From Rhizobium sp. (GTDB lineage: Bacteria > Pseudomonadota > Alphaproteobacteria > Rhizobiales > Rhizobiaceae), in assembly GCA_027533385.1 (NCBI GenBank), contig JAPZUE010000039.1, positions 1-64,000 on the forward strand: a DNA stretch of 64,000 nt, read 5' to 3'. The translations under genes and the position numbers were made by a program. The notes under the pieces are model-generated. The model searched no databases. It was not told the DNA's origin and saw only the letters and a program-made list of their open reading frames with translations. This document shows positions 19,913-27,568 of this stretch, in pieces; within the stretch, counting starts at the first letter, position 1, and each line of letters opens with the position of its first letter.

Positions 19913-21451
19913 TCATGCTTCGCCCACGGGCGAGGTATCGCCCTGGGCCAACTGACTTCTGATCGATGCAAGATGCATGATCCGTTCTTCGGTCATCTCG
20001 GCACCGGTGACCTCTCCCGTGATGCGCCCCTCGCGCACCACCAGCACCCGGTCGCTCACCCCGATGAGCTCGGGGAGTTCGGACGAGATGACGACGACGC
20101 CGACGCCCTCATTGGCGAGATCCCTGATCTGACGATGGATCTCTGCCTTGGCGCCGACATCGACACCTCGGGTCGGCTCGTCGAGAAAGACCACTTCGGG
20201 CTCGACCGACAGCATTCTGGCAAGCGCCACCTTCTGCTGGTTGCCACCGCTAAGCGTGTTGACCGCGTCGGCAACTCCGTTGGAGCGCAGCTTGAGCCGC
20301 GTCCCGAACTGTTCCGCCCTGGCCGTCTCCCGACGCCGATTGATCAAGCCGAAGGGGTTCGAGACCCGCTTGAGGTCCAGCGCCGAAACATTGTTCGAGA
20401 TCGACATGTTGAGAAACAGGCCGTCGCCCTTGCGGTCTTCGGATACATAGACCAGCCCCTCGCGGATGCTGTCGCGATAGTCTCGAAGCGTGAGCTTCCG
20501 GCCCTTCAACACCACCTCTCCCTCGGCCTTTCCTTCCAGCCGGCAGATGGCACGGACGATCTCGCTGCGCCCTGCCCCAATCAGACCGGCCAGGCCGAGG
20601 ATCTCGCCCTTACGTAAGTTGAAGCTGACATTGGAGACCCTTCTCCCTTCGGTCAGATTGCGCACCGAGAGGATGACATCGTCGGACATTGCATCCGGGG
20701 CCTGCTTGGGCGGATAGAGCTTGTCGAGCACGCGACCGACCATGCTGTTGACGACATCCTCCGGCGTGATCGCCGCGATGTCCGCCGTCTTGATGTGGCA
20801 GCCGTCGCGCATGATGGTAATGCGGTCGCAATGCTGGAAGATCTCCGCCATGCGGTGGGAAATATAGATGATCGCGATGCCGCGATCGGCGAGGCGACGC
20901 ATGATCTTGAACAGCGTCTGCGCTTCGGTTTCGGTGAGGGCAGCCGTCGGCTCGTCGAGGATCAGGATGCGGCAGTCGAGCGTCAGCGCCTTGGCGATCT
21001 CGACGATCTGTTGCTGCGAAATAGAGAGATCGCCGGCACGGCGTCTCGGATCGATATCGCCGATTTCCTTGAGGATCTCCCCGGCGCGGACGACCAGCGC
21101 GCGGTAGTCCATCAACAGGGTACGGCTACTGCCGGTTTCGGCCATGAACATGTTTTCGGCGACCGAGATCTCCGGGCAGAGGGCGATTTCCTGGTGGACG
21201 AAGCCGATGCCGAGCCGGTTGGCGACATTCGGCGAAGCGATGCGAACGGGGGCCCCGTCGAGGCGGATCTCGCCGCTGTCGGGCTGCAGGATACCGTCGA
21301 TGATATGCATCAGCGTCGACTTGCCTGCGCCGTTTTCGCCCGCCAGCGCGTGGATCTCGCCGCGGCGCAGTTCGAACTCGGCGCCGCGCAGGGCCTGGAC
21401 CGGTCCGAACGACTTGTGCACATCTGTCAAGCTGAGGACGACCTCGGCCAT
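19913..21451 (-). CDS. RbsA-type sugar ABC transporter ATP-binding protein (locus 1)
   Basis: 512 residues with two fused nucleotide-binding domains. The first has Walker A GENGAGKST, signature LSISQQQIVEIAKAL and Walker B ILILDEPTAAL. The second has the degenerate Walker A GLIGAGRSE, signature LSGGNQQKVALARML and Walker B VVFLDEPTRGVDVG. The degenerate second Walker A is normal for CUT2 ATPases. It energises sugar import. The stop TGA overlaps the alternative permease ATG. Confidence 0.96.
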   Translation of the reverse strand: MAEVVLSLTDVHKSFGPVQALRGAEFELRRGEIHALAGENGAGKSTLMHIIDGILQPDSGEIRLDGAPVRIASPNVANRLGIGFVHQEIALCPEISVAENMFMAETGSSRTLLMDYRALVVRAGEILKEIGDIDPRRRAGDLSISQQQIVEIAKALTLDCRILILDEPTAALTETEAQTLFKIMRRLADRGIAIIYISHRMAEIFQHCDRITIMRDGCHIKTADIAAITPEDVVNSMVGRVLDKLYPPKQAPDAMSDDVILSVRNLTEGRRVSNVSFNLRKGEILGLAGLIGAGRSEIVRAICRLEGKAEGEVVLKGRKLTLRDYRDSIREGLVYVSEDRKGDGLFLNMSISNNVSALDLKRVSNPFGLINRRRETARAEQFGTRLKLRSNGVADAVNTLSGGNQQKVALARMLSVEPEVVFLDEPTRGVDVGAKAEIHRQIRDLANEGVGVVVISSELPELIGVSDRVLVVREGRITGEVTGAEMTEERIMHLASIRSQLAQGDTSPVGEA

Positions 21452-21481
21452 GACACCCCTCCCCTTCCATCACTTCGACTT

Positions 21482-21510
21482 CCCCGGCGCCGCAAGAGGC
21501 GCCGCCGGGG
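21482..21510 (-). promoter_or_regulatory. GC-rich stem-loop between binding-protein and ATPase genes
   Basis: CCCCGG-CGCC and GGCG-CCG-CCGGGG can pair around GCAAGA with a small bulge. It lies in the 75-base gap between the binding-protein stop and the ATPase start and has no T-tract. In ABC operons such structures usually protect or partly terminate the upstream message so that binding protein exceeds the membrane parts; that role is inferred here. Confidence 0.55.
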
Positions 21511-21526
21511 TCACGTCGGGTCGCGC

Positions 21527-22540
21527 TCAGCGGCCCTTCATGTATTCGTTGAGGTCGAAGGATGCGGCGTTGGCCTTGGTGATGACCGCAAAGCCATTGT
21601 CCATCGACGGGATCTGCATCGGGTTGAAGCCGGAGACCTTGTAGTCGTTGAACGGATCGATCAGCTCCGGATGAGCGCCAAGGAAGGTGTTCATGAAGCC
21701 CATGAAGCCCTGGATGCCCTGGTTGGGGTTGATCGACATGTGGATGTTGCCCTGCTTGATGTGCTCAAGCGTGGTGGGCGTGATGTCCGCATGGAGGATC
21801 AGGACCTTCTTCTTGGCTTCGAGCACGGAAGCAACCGCACCTTCCGCAGAGCCGGCTTCGGGGATCCAGAGCGCGCCGAGGTTCGGATTGGCCTGCAGCA
21901 TGGCGGAGACCGCCTGATAGGCTGCGTTGGAATCCTGGTTCGTCGCCTGGCGGCCGACCAGCTTCATGTCCGGGTGCGTCCGCTCCATGTAGTCGATGAG
22001 TGCCGTGACCCGAAGATCATGGTTGCTCTGGCCCGGGTTCTCGAGAACAGCGTATTCACCCTTGCCGCCGAGCGCCTTGACGATCTCCTCGGCTGCGAAC
22101 TTCGCCTCGGCGACATTGTCGGAGGTGATATAGGCAGTGCGCTTCGACTTCGGCGAGTCTGCCGCAAAGGTCGTGACCGAGATGCCGGAGTCGATGGCCC
22201 GGTTGATCGGCTCGATGAAGGGATCCGACTGCATCGGATGGAGCAGGATGCCCTTCGGCTTCTTCACCACTTCCTGCTCGAAGGAGGCGATCTGCTTGGT
22301 GATGTCGTATTCCGGCGTGCCGGTAAAGGCAGCTTCGCAGCCCAGCGCCTTGGCCGCCTGCTTGAAGCCTTCGAAGACCGGGACCCAATAGGGATGGCCG
22401 GAGACCATGACGTTCATGACATAGGTTTCGCCCGGCTCGCAGGCAAACTTTCCTTCGGCGTTGGCCGGCGCGACGGCCCCGGCAATGGCGGCGGCGGCAA
22501 TCAGGCCGATGGCAGTCGCGGCCTTCAGAGACTTCAGCAT
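21527..22540 (-). CDS. Periplasmic sugar-binding protein of a CUT2 ABC transporter (locus 1)
   Basis: 337 residues from ATG 22540, preceded by the strong ribosome site GGGAGGGG. A signal peptide (MLKSLKAATAIG through APANAEG) directs export. The remainder is a type 1 periplasmic-binding fold: YVMNVMVSGHPYWVPVFEGF near the start, DITKQIASFEQEVVKKPKGI and VTTFAADSPKSKRTAYITSD in the middle, and INPNQGIQGFMGF near the end. The mature N-terminus contains one Cys (KFACEPG) and another at GCEAAF, which could pair. It is the first gene of the locus 1 operon. Ligand cannot be deduced by eye. Confidence 0.93.
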   Translation of the reverse strand: MLKSLKAATAIGLIAAAAIAGAVAPANAEGKFACEPGETYVMNVMVSGHPYWVPVFEGFKQAAKALGCEAAFTGTPEYDITKQIASFEQEVVKKPKGILLHPMQSDPFIEPINRAIDSGISVTTFAADSPKSKRTAYITSDNVAEAKFAAEEIVKALGGKGEYAVLENPGQSNHDLRVTALIDYMERTHPDMKLVGRQATNQDSNAAYQAVSAMLQANPNLGALWIPEAGSAEGAVASVLEAKKKVLILHADITPTTLEHIKQGNIHMSINPNQGIQGFMGFMNTFLGAHPELIDPFNDYKVSGFNPMQIPSMDNGFAVITKANAASFDLNEYMKGR

Positions 22541-22568
22541 TTTTCCCCTCCCAGAGATGGTGATCATC

Positions 22569-22601
22569 TGCAATAAAAAGCGCTTTAAGCAATTTATTGC
22601 A
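22569..22601. promoter_or_regulatory. 9-bp inverted repeat TGCAATAAA/TTTATTGCA, probable SorC operator
   Basis: TGCAATAAA at 22569-22577 is mirrored exactly by TTTATTGCA at 22593-22601, with 15 bases between. The right half AATTTATTGC recurs as an exact 10-base copy at 22668-22677. All three half-sites lie in the 150-base divergent region between the binding-protein gene and the ABM-like gene. Two separated copies suit a SorC-type tetramer, which often loops DNA, but binding is inferred from position only. Confidence 0.5.
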
Positions 22602-22693
22602 TGGCGCGATCAATATCGCGGTGGCGGGCTTGCGTCAACCACATCCGCATAATATTTTTCTTCATGAAATTTATTGCGCGAAAGGAGGGGCGC

Positions 22694-22987
22694 ATGAACC
22701 AGCAGCGGCGGTCGATTGGGGTGCATCTGCGGATCACCTGTGCACCTCTGGAGGCAGAACGCCTGCTGAGTGCCCTTCAGGATCTGCAGCGCTTGAGCCG
22801 CGCAGAACCCGGAAACCGAATGTTCGACATTCTGCAGCGCTGCGAGCATGCCGGTGGTTTTCTGGTGATCGAAGAATTTGAAGACGAAGCCGCGCTTGCA
22901 GCCCACCGGGCATCAAACCACTTCCGGTGTTTCAAGGAGGCCACGGCGTCGCTGAGGTTGACGATCGAGCGTTATGCGCCAGTCTGA
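22694..22987 (+). CDS. Small antibiotic-biosynthesis-monooxygenase-like (ABM fold) protein
   Basis: 97 residues from ATG 22694, directly preceded by AAAGGAGGGG; longer in-frame starts at 22601 and 22664 lack a site. The sequence GVHLRITCAPLEAERLL, then GGFLVIEEFEDEAALAAHRA, then SNHFRCFKEA fits the dimeric alpha-beta ABM fold: a strand, a helix, a W/F-E-F strand and the aaH...H pattern. Members include quinol monooxygenases and LsrG, which isomerises phospho-AI-2. It diverges from the locus 1 operon and shares its control region, so a role with the LsrF-type aldolase is tempting but unproven. Family assignment is moderate. Confidence 0.65.
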   Translation: MNQQRRSIGVHLRITCAPLEAERLLSALQDLQRLSRAEPGNRMFDILQRCEHAGGFLVIEEFEDEAALAAHRASNHFRCFKEATASLRLTIERYAPV

Positions 22988-23250
22988 TGCTGCAAGCTGC
23001 TGAGTGATGACAGCGTCCGGCCGTTACAACCAGGCATGTTTCTGAGAATGGAAGTGCTGTTGGATTGACGGGTGTTCGGCGAACGGATGGTCCGATGCGA
23101 CCACGTTTGCCGCTGTCCCACCGGCTGTCCCGTCCGTCCGACGTGAGCGCAAGACGACCGTATTCACGGTCGCCGGCAGCGGAAGCGGGCCGTCCACCCG
23201 GTTTCGATCATGGCAGCGGGGACTTCACCTTGTCGAAGGCAGAAGTTGCC

Positions 23251-24036
23251 TCATGACATGATCAGTCCACCGTCGACATTGATCGTCTGCCCGGTGATGT
23301 AAGCCGCATCGGCCGAGGCCAGGAAGGCAACAAGCGCGCCGACTTCGGCGGGTGTTCCGGCGCGGCCCATGGGAATGCCTTCGACCCATTCGGCCATCAG
23401 TTCGCCCGGGCCGTAATCGCCCAGCATCTTGCCCCAGACGCGATCATTGTAGTCCCACATCTCGGTGTGGATGATGCCCGGGCAAATGGCGTTGACGGTG
23501 ATGCCTTCTCTGGCGAGCTCCTTGGCAAGGCTCTGGGTCAGGCCCACAACGCCGAATTTCGATGCGGCATAGTGGGGCGTGTAGATAAAGCCCTGGCGAG
23601 CCTGGCCGGATGCCGTGTTGATCAGGCGTCCCTTCGTGCCGCTGGCGCGGAAGCGTGCCACGGCCTCCTGGCAGCAGAGGAAAACGCCCTTGGTGTTGAC
23701 GTCGAGATTGAGATCCCATTCTCGTTCGCTGAGATCCTCGACCTTGGTGATGGTGATGACCCCGGCATTCTGGACGGAGATGCTCAGGGTGCCCAGACGT
23801 CCCTCCGCTTCGGCATAGGCCGCACGTACGGCTGTGGCGTCGGTGACATCGAGTTGCAGGCCGAGTGTTTCGGCGCCCGTCTCTTCGGCAAGCCGCAAGG
23901 CGACGTCCCTCGTATCAGGCTCGATCGCCGCAATTGCGACCTTGGCGCCCTCTTCGCCAAAGCGACGGGCAATGCCCAGCCCGATGCCCTTGTTGCCGCC
24001 GGTCACGAAGACGGTCTGTCCGGAAAAACGCTGCAT
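23251..24036 (-). CDS. Short-chain dehydrogenase/reductase, sugar or polyol type (locus 2)
   Basis: 261 residues. The NAD(P) motif TGGNKGIGLG is near residue 13, NAG near residue 92, and the catalytic Ser-Tyr-Lys set is in INTASGQARQG and YAASKFG. The tail YITGQTINVDGGLIMS is standard for classical SDRs. The Ile after the glycine motif and lack of an Arg nearby hint at NAD preference, but this is weak. It is the last leftward gene of locus 2, 53 bases after the SorC stop. It likely interconverts an alcohol and a ketose in this pathway. Confidence 0.93.
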   Translation of the reverse strand: MQRFSGQTVFVTGGNKGIGLGIARRFGEEGAKVAIAAIEPDTRDVALRLAEETGAETLGLQLDVTDATAVRAAYAEAEGRLGTLSISVQNAGVITITKVEDLSEREWDLNLDVNTKGVFLCCQEAVARFRASGTKGRLINTASGQARQGFIYTPHYAASKFGVVGLTQSLAKELAREGITVNAICPGIIHTEMWDYNDRVWGKMLGDYGPGELMAEWVEGIPMGRAGTPAEVGALVAFLASADAAYITGQTINVDGGLIMS

Positions 24037-24089
24037 GGTCTCACTCCTCCTTGATGCAGCCGATCCGACAGTCCGCCCGGAGGCAGGCG

Positions 24090-25040
24090 TCAGGCCGTCA
24101 GACGGGCCGCCGTAAACTTGTCCGTCACGAGGACGTCGATGATGCCCATCCTGAGGGCACCGGCGATCGCCTCGGTCTTCGATTCTCCGCCGGCCAGCGC
24201 CATCACCCGATCGGCCTTGCGCAGGTCCTCAAGCGAAATACCAATGACGCGCTCGTTGAGCGGGGTCTCGACCGGTTTGCCGTCACGGTCGTAAAAGCGG
24301 AACGAGATTTCTCCGACCGCTCCCGCATCGTGCAGCATCGCCATCTCCTGACGCGAGAAGACGTTGCCGGAGCGCGCCAGCAGTTCCGACGGCTCGACGG
24401 CGCCGATACCGATGATCGCGAGCGTCAGGCGGCCGAAGAGGTCCATCGTGCCGCGGACAACCGGGTCAGCCAGCATCACCAGCTTTGCCTCCCGCGACGA
24501 GGTGATGCCCTGGACGAGCAGCAGACGCGGTTCACCGCCGGTGAGTTTCGCAAGCCTTGCGGTCAGCTGGGTGGCATGCGTCTGAACCGAGGCCTCGCCC
24601 ATGCCGCCCAGGATCTGGACGATGTATTTGGCACGGCCCGTCTTCAGCGGGTGAATGTTGTCCACCATGCGCAGGATGGTCTGGCTCCAGCTGGAGACGC
24701 CGATCACCTCATCCTGTTGCAGGGTGACTTCAACGAAGTGTGCGGCGGCCTCGCCGATGCGGGCCATGATCGCACCGTCGCGATCTTCCGAACAGTCGAT
24801 GACGATCGCTTCGGTCAGACCGTATCGATCGCGCAGCGCCATTTCCAGATCGGCAAACGTGCCCGGCGGCGGAATGATCGTGGTGCGAACGATCCCTTCC
24901 ATCTCCGCCCGTTTCAGCATGCGCGAGACGGTGGCCTGCGACATATGCATGATCTCGGCAATCTCGGCCTGCCGCTTGCCCTCGGCATGATACATCTGCG
25001 CGACGCGGGCGATAAGTCGAAGCTCGTTGAGACGTCCCAT
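24090..25040 (-). CDS. SorC-family transcriptional regulator (locus 2)
   Basis: 316 residues from ATG 25040, with GGAGGGG just upstream; an in-frame start at 25112 has no site. The helix-turn-helix is near residue 23 (KRQAEIAEIMHMSQATVSRM). The sugar-phosphate-binding domain follows (VIGVSSWSQTILRMVDNI; VQILGGMGEASVQTHATQL; GAVGEISFRFYDRDG; LAGGESKTEAIAGALRMG). It is encoded between the kinase and SDR genes. The perfect 10-bp palindrome at 25051-25074 directly ahead of its start and similar motifs at 28391 and 28532 are its likely targets. Confidence 0.93.
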   Translation of the reverse strand: MGRLNELRLIARVAQMYHAEGKRQAEIAEIMHMSQATVSRMLKRAEMEGIVRTTIIPPPGTFADLEMALRDRYGLTEAIVIDCSEDRDGAIMARIGEAAAHFVEVTLQQDEVIGVSSWSQTILRMVDNIHPLKTGRAKYIVQILGGMGEASVQTHATQLTARLAKLTGGEPRLLLVQGITSSREAKLVMLADPVVRGTMDLFGRLTLAIIGIGAVEPSELLARSGNVFSRQEMAMLHDAGAVGEISFRFYDRDGKPVETPLNERVIGISLEDLRKADRVMALAGGESKTEAIAGALRMGIIDVLVTDKFTAARLTA

Positions 25041-25050
25041 AACCCCTCCG

Positions 25051-25074
25051 ATGGGTGAATTTTTATTCACCCAT
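25051..25074. promoter_or_regulatory. Perfect palindrome spanning the FGGY kinase stop, ahead of the SorC gene
   Basis: ATGGGTGAAT and ATTCACCCAT form exact 10-bp arms around TTTT. The element covers the last codons and the TAA of the kinase and ends about 10 bases before the SorC start. It contains TGAATAAA on the minus strand, shared with the motifs at the divergent promoter. It could be an internal SorC operator or an RNA hairpin at the gene junction; no T-run follows on the minus strand, so simple termination is unlikely. Confidence 0.55.
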
Positions 25075-26532
25075 AGATGAAGTCGGTGAAGCGGTCGAGC
25101 GGAAGATTGCATCCTGCCAGGTCGTCAGACGCCTGATGACATCGCTCTCTTTCGCATCGAGTGTCGCAGTCTTGCGCGGCAAGGCCTTGATCGCGTCGAG
25201 ACTGTCCCAGAGACCGAGAGTGAGGCCCGCGAGATAAGCGGCGCCAAGTGCGGAGGCTTCGGCGGCATCGCACTGGATGACGGGATGGTCGAGGGTATCC
25301 GCGACGCATTGCATCAGGAAGGTATTCTTGCTCGGTCCACCGTCAACGAAGAGGCGACCTAGCGGCGCCGGGGACTGTGCGACCATGGCCTTGAAGACGT
25401 CATGGACCTGGAAGGCGATGGAATCGGTGACTGCCCGCGCCATCTGCGCCCGTGTCGTGTTGAACGTGATCCCCGAAAACAGGGCGCGTGCATCGGCATG
25501 CCAATGGGGGGCGCCGAGACCGACAAAGGCCGGCACGAAGCCCGGCCCCTCCGGCTCTGCGGTCTTGGCAAGATCGACCAGGGCCTGGACATCCGGGAGA
25601 CCAAGGATCTCCACCATCCAAGGCAACGACGCGGCAGAGACCAGGATATTGCCTTCGAAGGCATAGGTCGGCGTTCCGCCGAGCGACCAGGCTATCGTCG
25701 TCGTGATGCCGTTCTGCGGCGCGATGAAATGCGGAAGGGTCGTCATGATCGAAGAACCGGTGCCGAAGGTGACCTTTCCGTCGCCAGGCTCGAAGGCACC
25801 ATGACCGAAGAGGGCTGCGTGGCTGTCGCCGATTGCCGCCACGATCGGTATCCCATCGGGAAGACCCGGGACACCAAGGGTCTCCCCGAACCGCGACGCA
25901 CTGTCGCGAACCTCCGGCAGATAAGCCTTGGCCACGCCGAATAGGGCTGAAAGCTCGTCGCTCCACGCCATCCTGTTGAGGTCAAGAAGCTGGCTTCGGG
26001 CCGCGTTCGACGCATCACAGGCATGGACCCGGCCGCCGGTCAGGCGGTGGATGAGCCAGGTGTCAATCGTGCCAAGCCGGATCGGCCTTCCCCCTGGCGC
26101 GCGGTCGAGGAGCCATTTCATCTTGGGCCCGGGAAACATCGGATCGATCGGAAGGCCGGTCAGGGCCTCGACCCGGGCGGAATGCCCGGCAGCATTGAGT
26201 TCGGCACAGACAGGCGCGCTGCGGCGGCACTGCCAGCTGACAACAGGGCCGAGCGGCTCACCGGTTTCGCCGTCCCAGATGGTCACGGATTCGCGCTGGT
26301 TGGAGATCGCGATCCCGGCGATGGACACCGGTGGTGCATTGACAAGGCAGGCGGCAATCGCCTCCAGCACCGAGCCCCAGACACGGTCGGCATCCTGCTC
26401 CACCCAGCCGGGCTGCGGATGCGAGATGCCGACGGGTGAAGACCCGCGCGCCATGATGATGCCATCGCTCGAAACGAGTACGGCCTTGGAGTTGGTGGTC
26501 CCCTGGTCGATGGCGAGAATGGCGGTGATCAT
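25063..26532 (-). CDS. FGGY carbohydrate kinase, glycerol-kinase-like (locus 2)
   Basis: 489 residues. The first ATPase block is ILAIDQGTTNSKAVLVSSDG, then AIAISNQRESVTIWDGETG, and VTFGTGSSIMTTL and FVPAFVGLGAPHWHADAR as in glycerol kinase. The FGGY second signature LFVDGGPSKNTFLMQCVADT follows. Many glycerol-kinase features are there, yet the neighbours are a split transketolase and SDRs, so I infer a ketose (tetrulose or pentulose) substrate. It starts 67 bases after the transketolase C-terminal subunit. A true glycerol kinase cannot be excluded by eye. Confidence 0.9.
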   Translation of the reverse strand: MITAILAIDQGTTNSKAVLVSSDGIIMARGSSPVGISHPQPGWVEQDADRVWGSVLEAIAACLVNAPPVSIAGIAISNQRESVTIWDGETGEPLGPVVSWQCRRSAPVCAELNAAGHSARVEALTGLPIDPMFPGPKMKWLLDRAPGGRPIRLGTIDTWLIHRLTGGRVHACDASNAARSQLLDLNRMAWSDELSALFGVAKAYLPEVRDSASRFGETLGVPGLPDGIPIVAAIGDSHAALFGHGAFEPGDGKVTFGTGSSIMTTLPHFIAPQNGITTTIAWSLGGTPTYAFEGNILVSAASLPWMVEILGLPDVQALVDLAKTAEPEGPGFVPAFVGLGAPHWHADARALFSGITFNTTRAQMARAVTDSIAFQVHDVFKAMVAQSPAPLGRLFVDGGPSKNTFLMQCVADTLDHPVIQCDAAEASALGAAYLAGLTLGLWDSLDAIKALPRKTATLDAKESDVIRRLTTWQDAIFRSTASPTSSMGE

Positions 26533-26599
26533 GTCGGGCTCCGAATGCGGTCGGATGCCGCCGTGCAGGGTGCGGCGACATCCTCAAGAGAATTAGCCG

Positions 26600-27568
26600 T
26601 TAGCTGCGCCCGCGCTTGCGCGCCAGCAGTTCTTCGGCAGCGTTTGCCATGGCCTCCGGCGCCATGCCGAATTCGTCGAGCAGGAACTCCGCAGATCCGG
26701 TTGGCGCAAAGATACCGGGAACGCCAAGGATTTTCATCGGAACCGGCGCTTCTGCGACGACGACTTCGGCGATCGCGGAGCCGAGGCCACCATAGATCGA
26801 ATGTTCTTCGGCCGTGAGAATGGCGCCGGTGTCGAGAGCTGCCGCCACCACGCTGTCGACATCGATAGGGCGAACGGTCGCCATGTTGAGGACTCGGGCC
26901 TCAATGCCGCGGGTAGCGAGGATCGTGGCGGCCTTCATGGCGCGGTGGGTCAGCGTGCCGTTTGCGATCAGTGTGATAGCGTCACCGTCGCGCAAGAGGT
27001 TGGCCTTGCCTGGCTCGAAGACGTGCCCCTGCGGAAGGAGGTCCGGCACGCCGACGCGCGACAGACGCAGGAACACTGGCCCCTCGTAGCGGGCCGCCCA
27101 TTCAACAGCTGATGCCGTCTCGATGGAATCGCAGGGTGCGATCACGGGCAAGTTCGGCAGCACCCGCATCCAGGCAAAATCCTCGATCGAGTGATGGGTC
27201 GGCCCCAGTTCGCCATAGGCCATGCCCGAGGAAATGCCGACGAGCTTCACATTGGCATTCGAATAGGCAATGTCGGCCTTGACCTGCTCAAGCGAGCGGC
27301 CGGTCAGGAAGCAGGATGCACCACAGACGAAAGGCAAGAGCCCGCCATTGGCGAGACCTGCGCCGACGCCGACCATGTTCTGTTCGGCAATCCCGACATT
27401 GACCAGCCGTTCCGGCCATTTCGATTTGAAGCCGCCGAGCTTCGAGGAACCGACGGAGTCGTTGCACACGGCCACGACTTTCGAGTTCTCTGCGCCAAGG
27501 CGCTCAAGCACCGAGACGAACGCATCGCGGCAGTCATGCAGTTTTTCGGTCATGGTCACGGCGTTCAT
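26600..27568 (-). CDS. Transketolase-like protein, C-terminal (pyrimidine-binding) subunit
   Basis: 322 residues from ATG 27568, which overlaps the N-terminal subunit stop as ATGA. It carries the transketolase pyrimidine-binding domain (NVGIAEQNMVGVGAGLANGG near residue 60, with the Glu that activates thiamine; PTHHSIEDFAWMRVLPNLPV) and the C-terminal transketolase domain (GILTAEEHSIYGGLGSAIAE region). It would pair with the next upstream gene to form a heteromeric transketolase transferring a two-carbon unit from a ketose phosphate. A house-keeping transketolase is a single 650-residue chain, so this split pair is a specialised enzyme. Confidence 0.93.
   Translation of the reverse strand: MNAVTMTEKLHDCRDAFVSVLERLGAENSKVVAVCNDSVGSSKLGGFKSKWPERLVNVGIAEQNMVGVGAGLANGGLLPFVCGASCFLTGRSLEQVKADIAYSNANVKLVGISSGMAYGELGPTHHSIEDFAWMRVLPNLPVIAPCDSIETASAVEWAARYEGPVFLRLSRVGVPDLLPQGHVFEPGKANLLRDGDAITLIANGTLTHRAMKAATILATRGIEARVLNMATVRPIDVDSVVAAALDTGAILTAEEHSIYGGLGSAIAEVVVAEAPVPMKILGVPGIFAPTGSAEFLLDEFGMAPEAMANAAEELLARKRGRS

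Noticed and set aside
20795..22576. 593-codon plus-strand frame opposite the sugar ABC genes
   Set aside because: It crosses two intact minus-strand genes and a stem-loop and shows no protein motif.
23065..23256. 63-codon frame in the gap between the ABM-like gene and the SDR
   Set aside because: No ribosome site, arginine/proline-rich shadow composition, no kinship.
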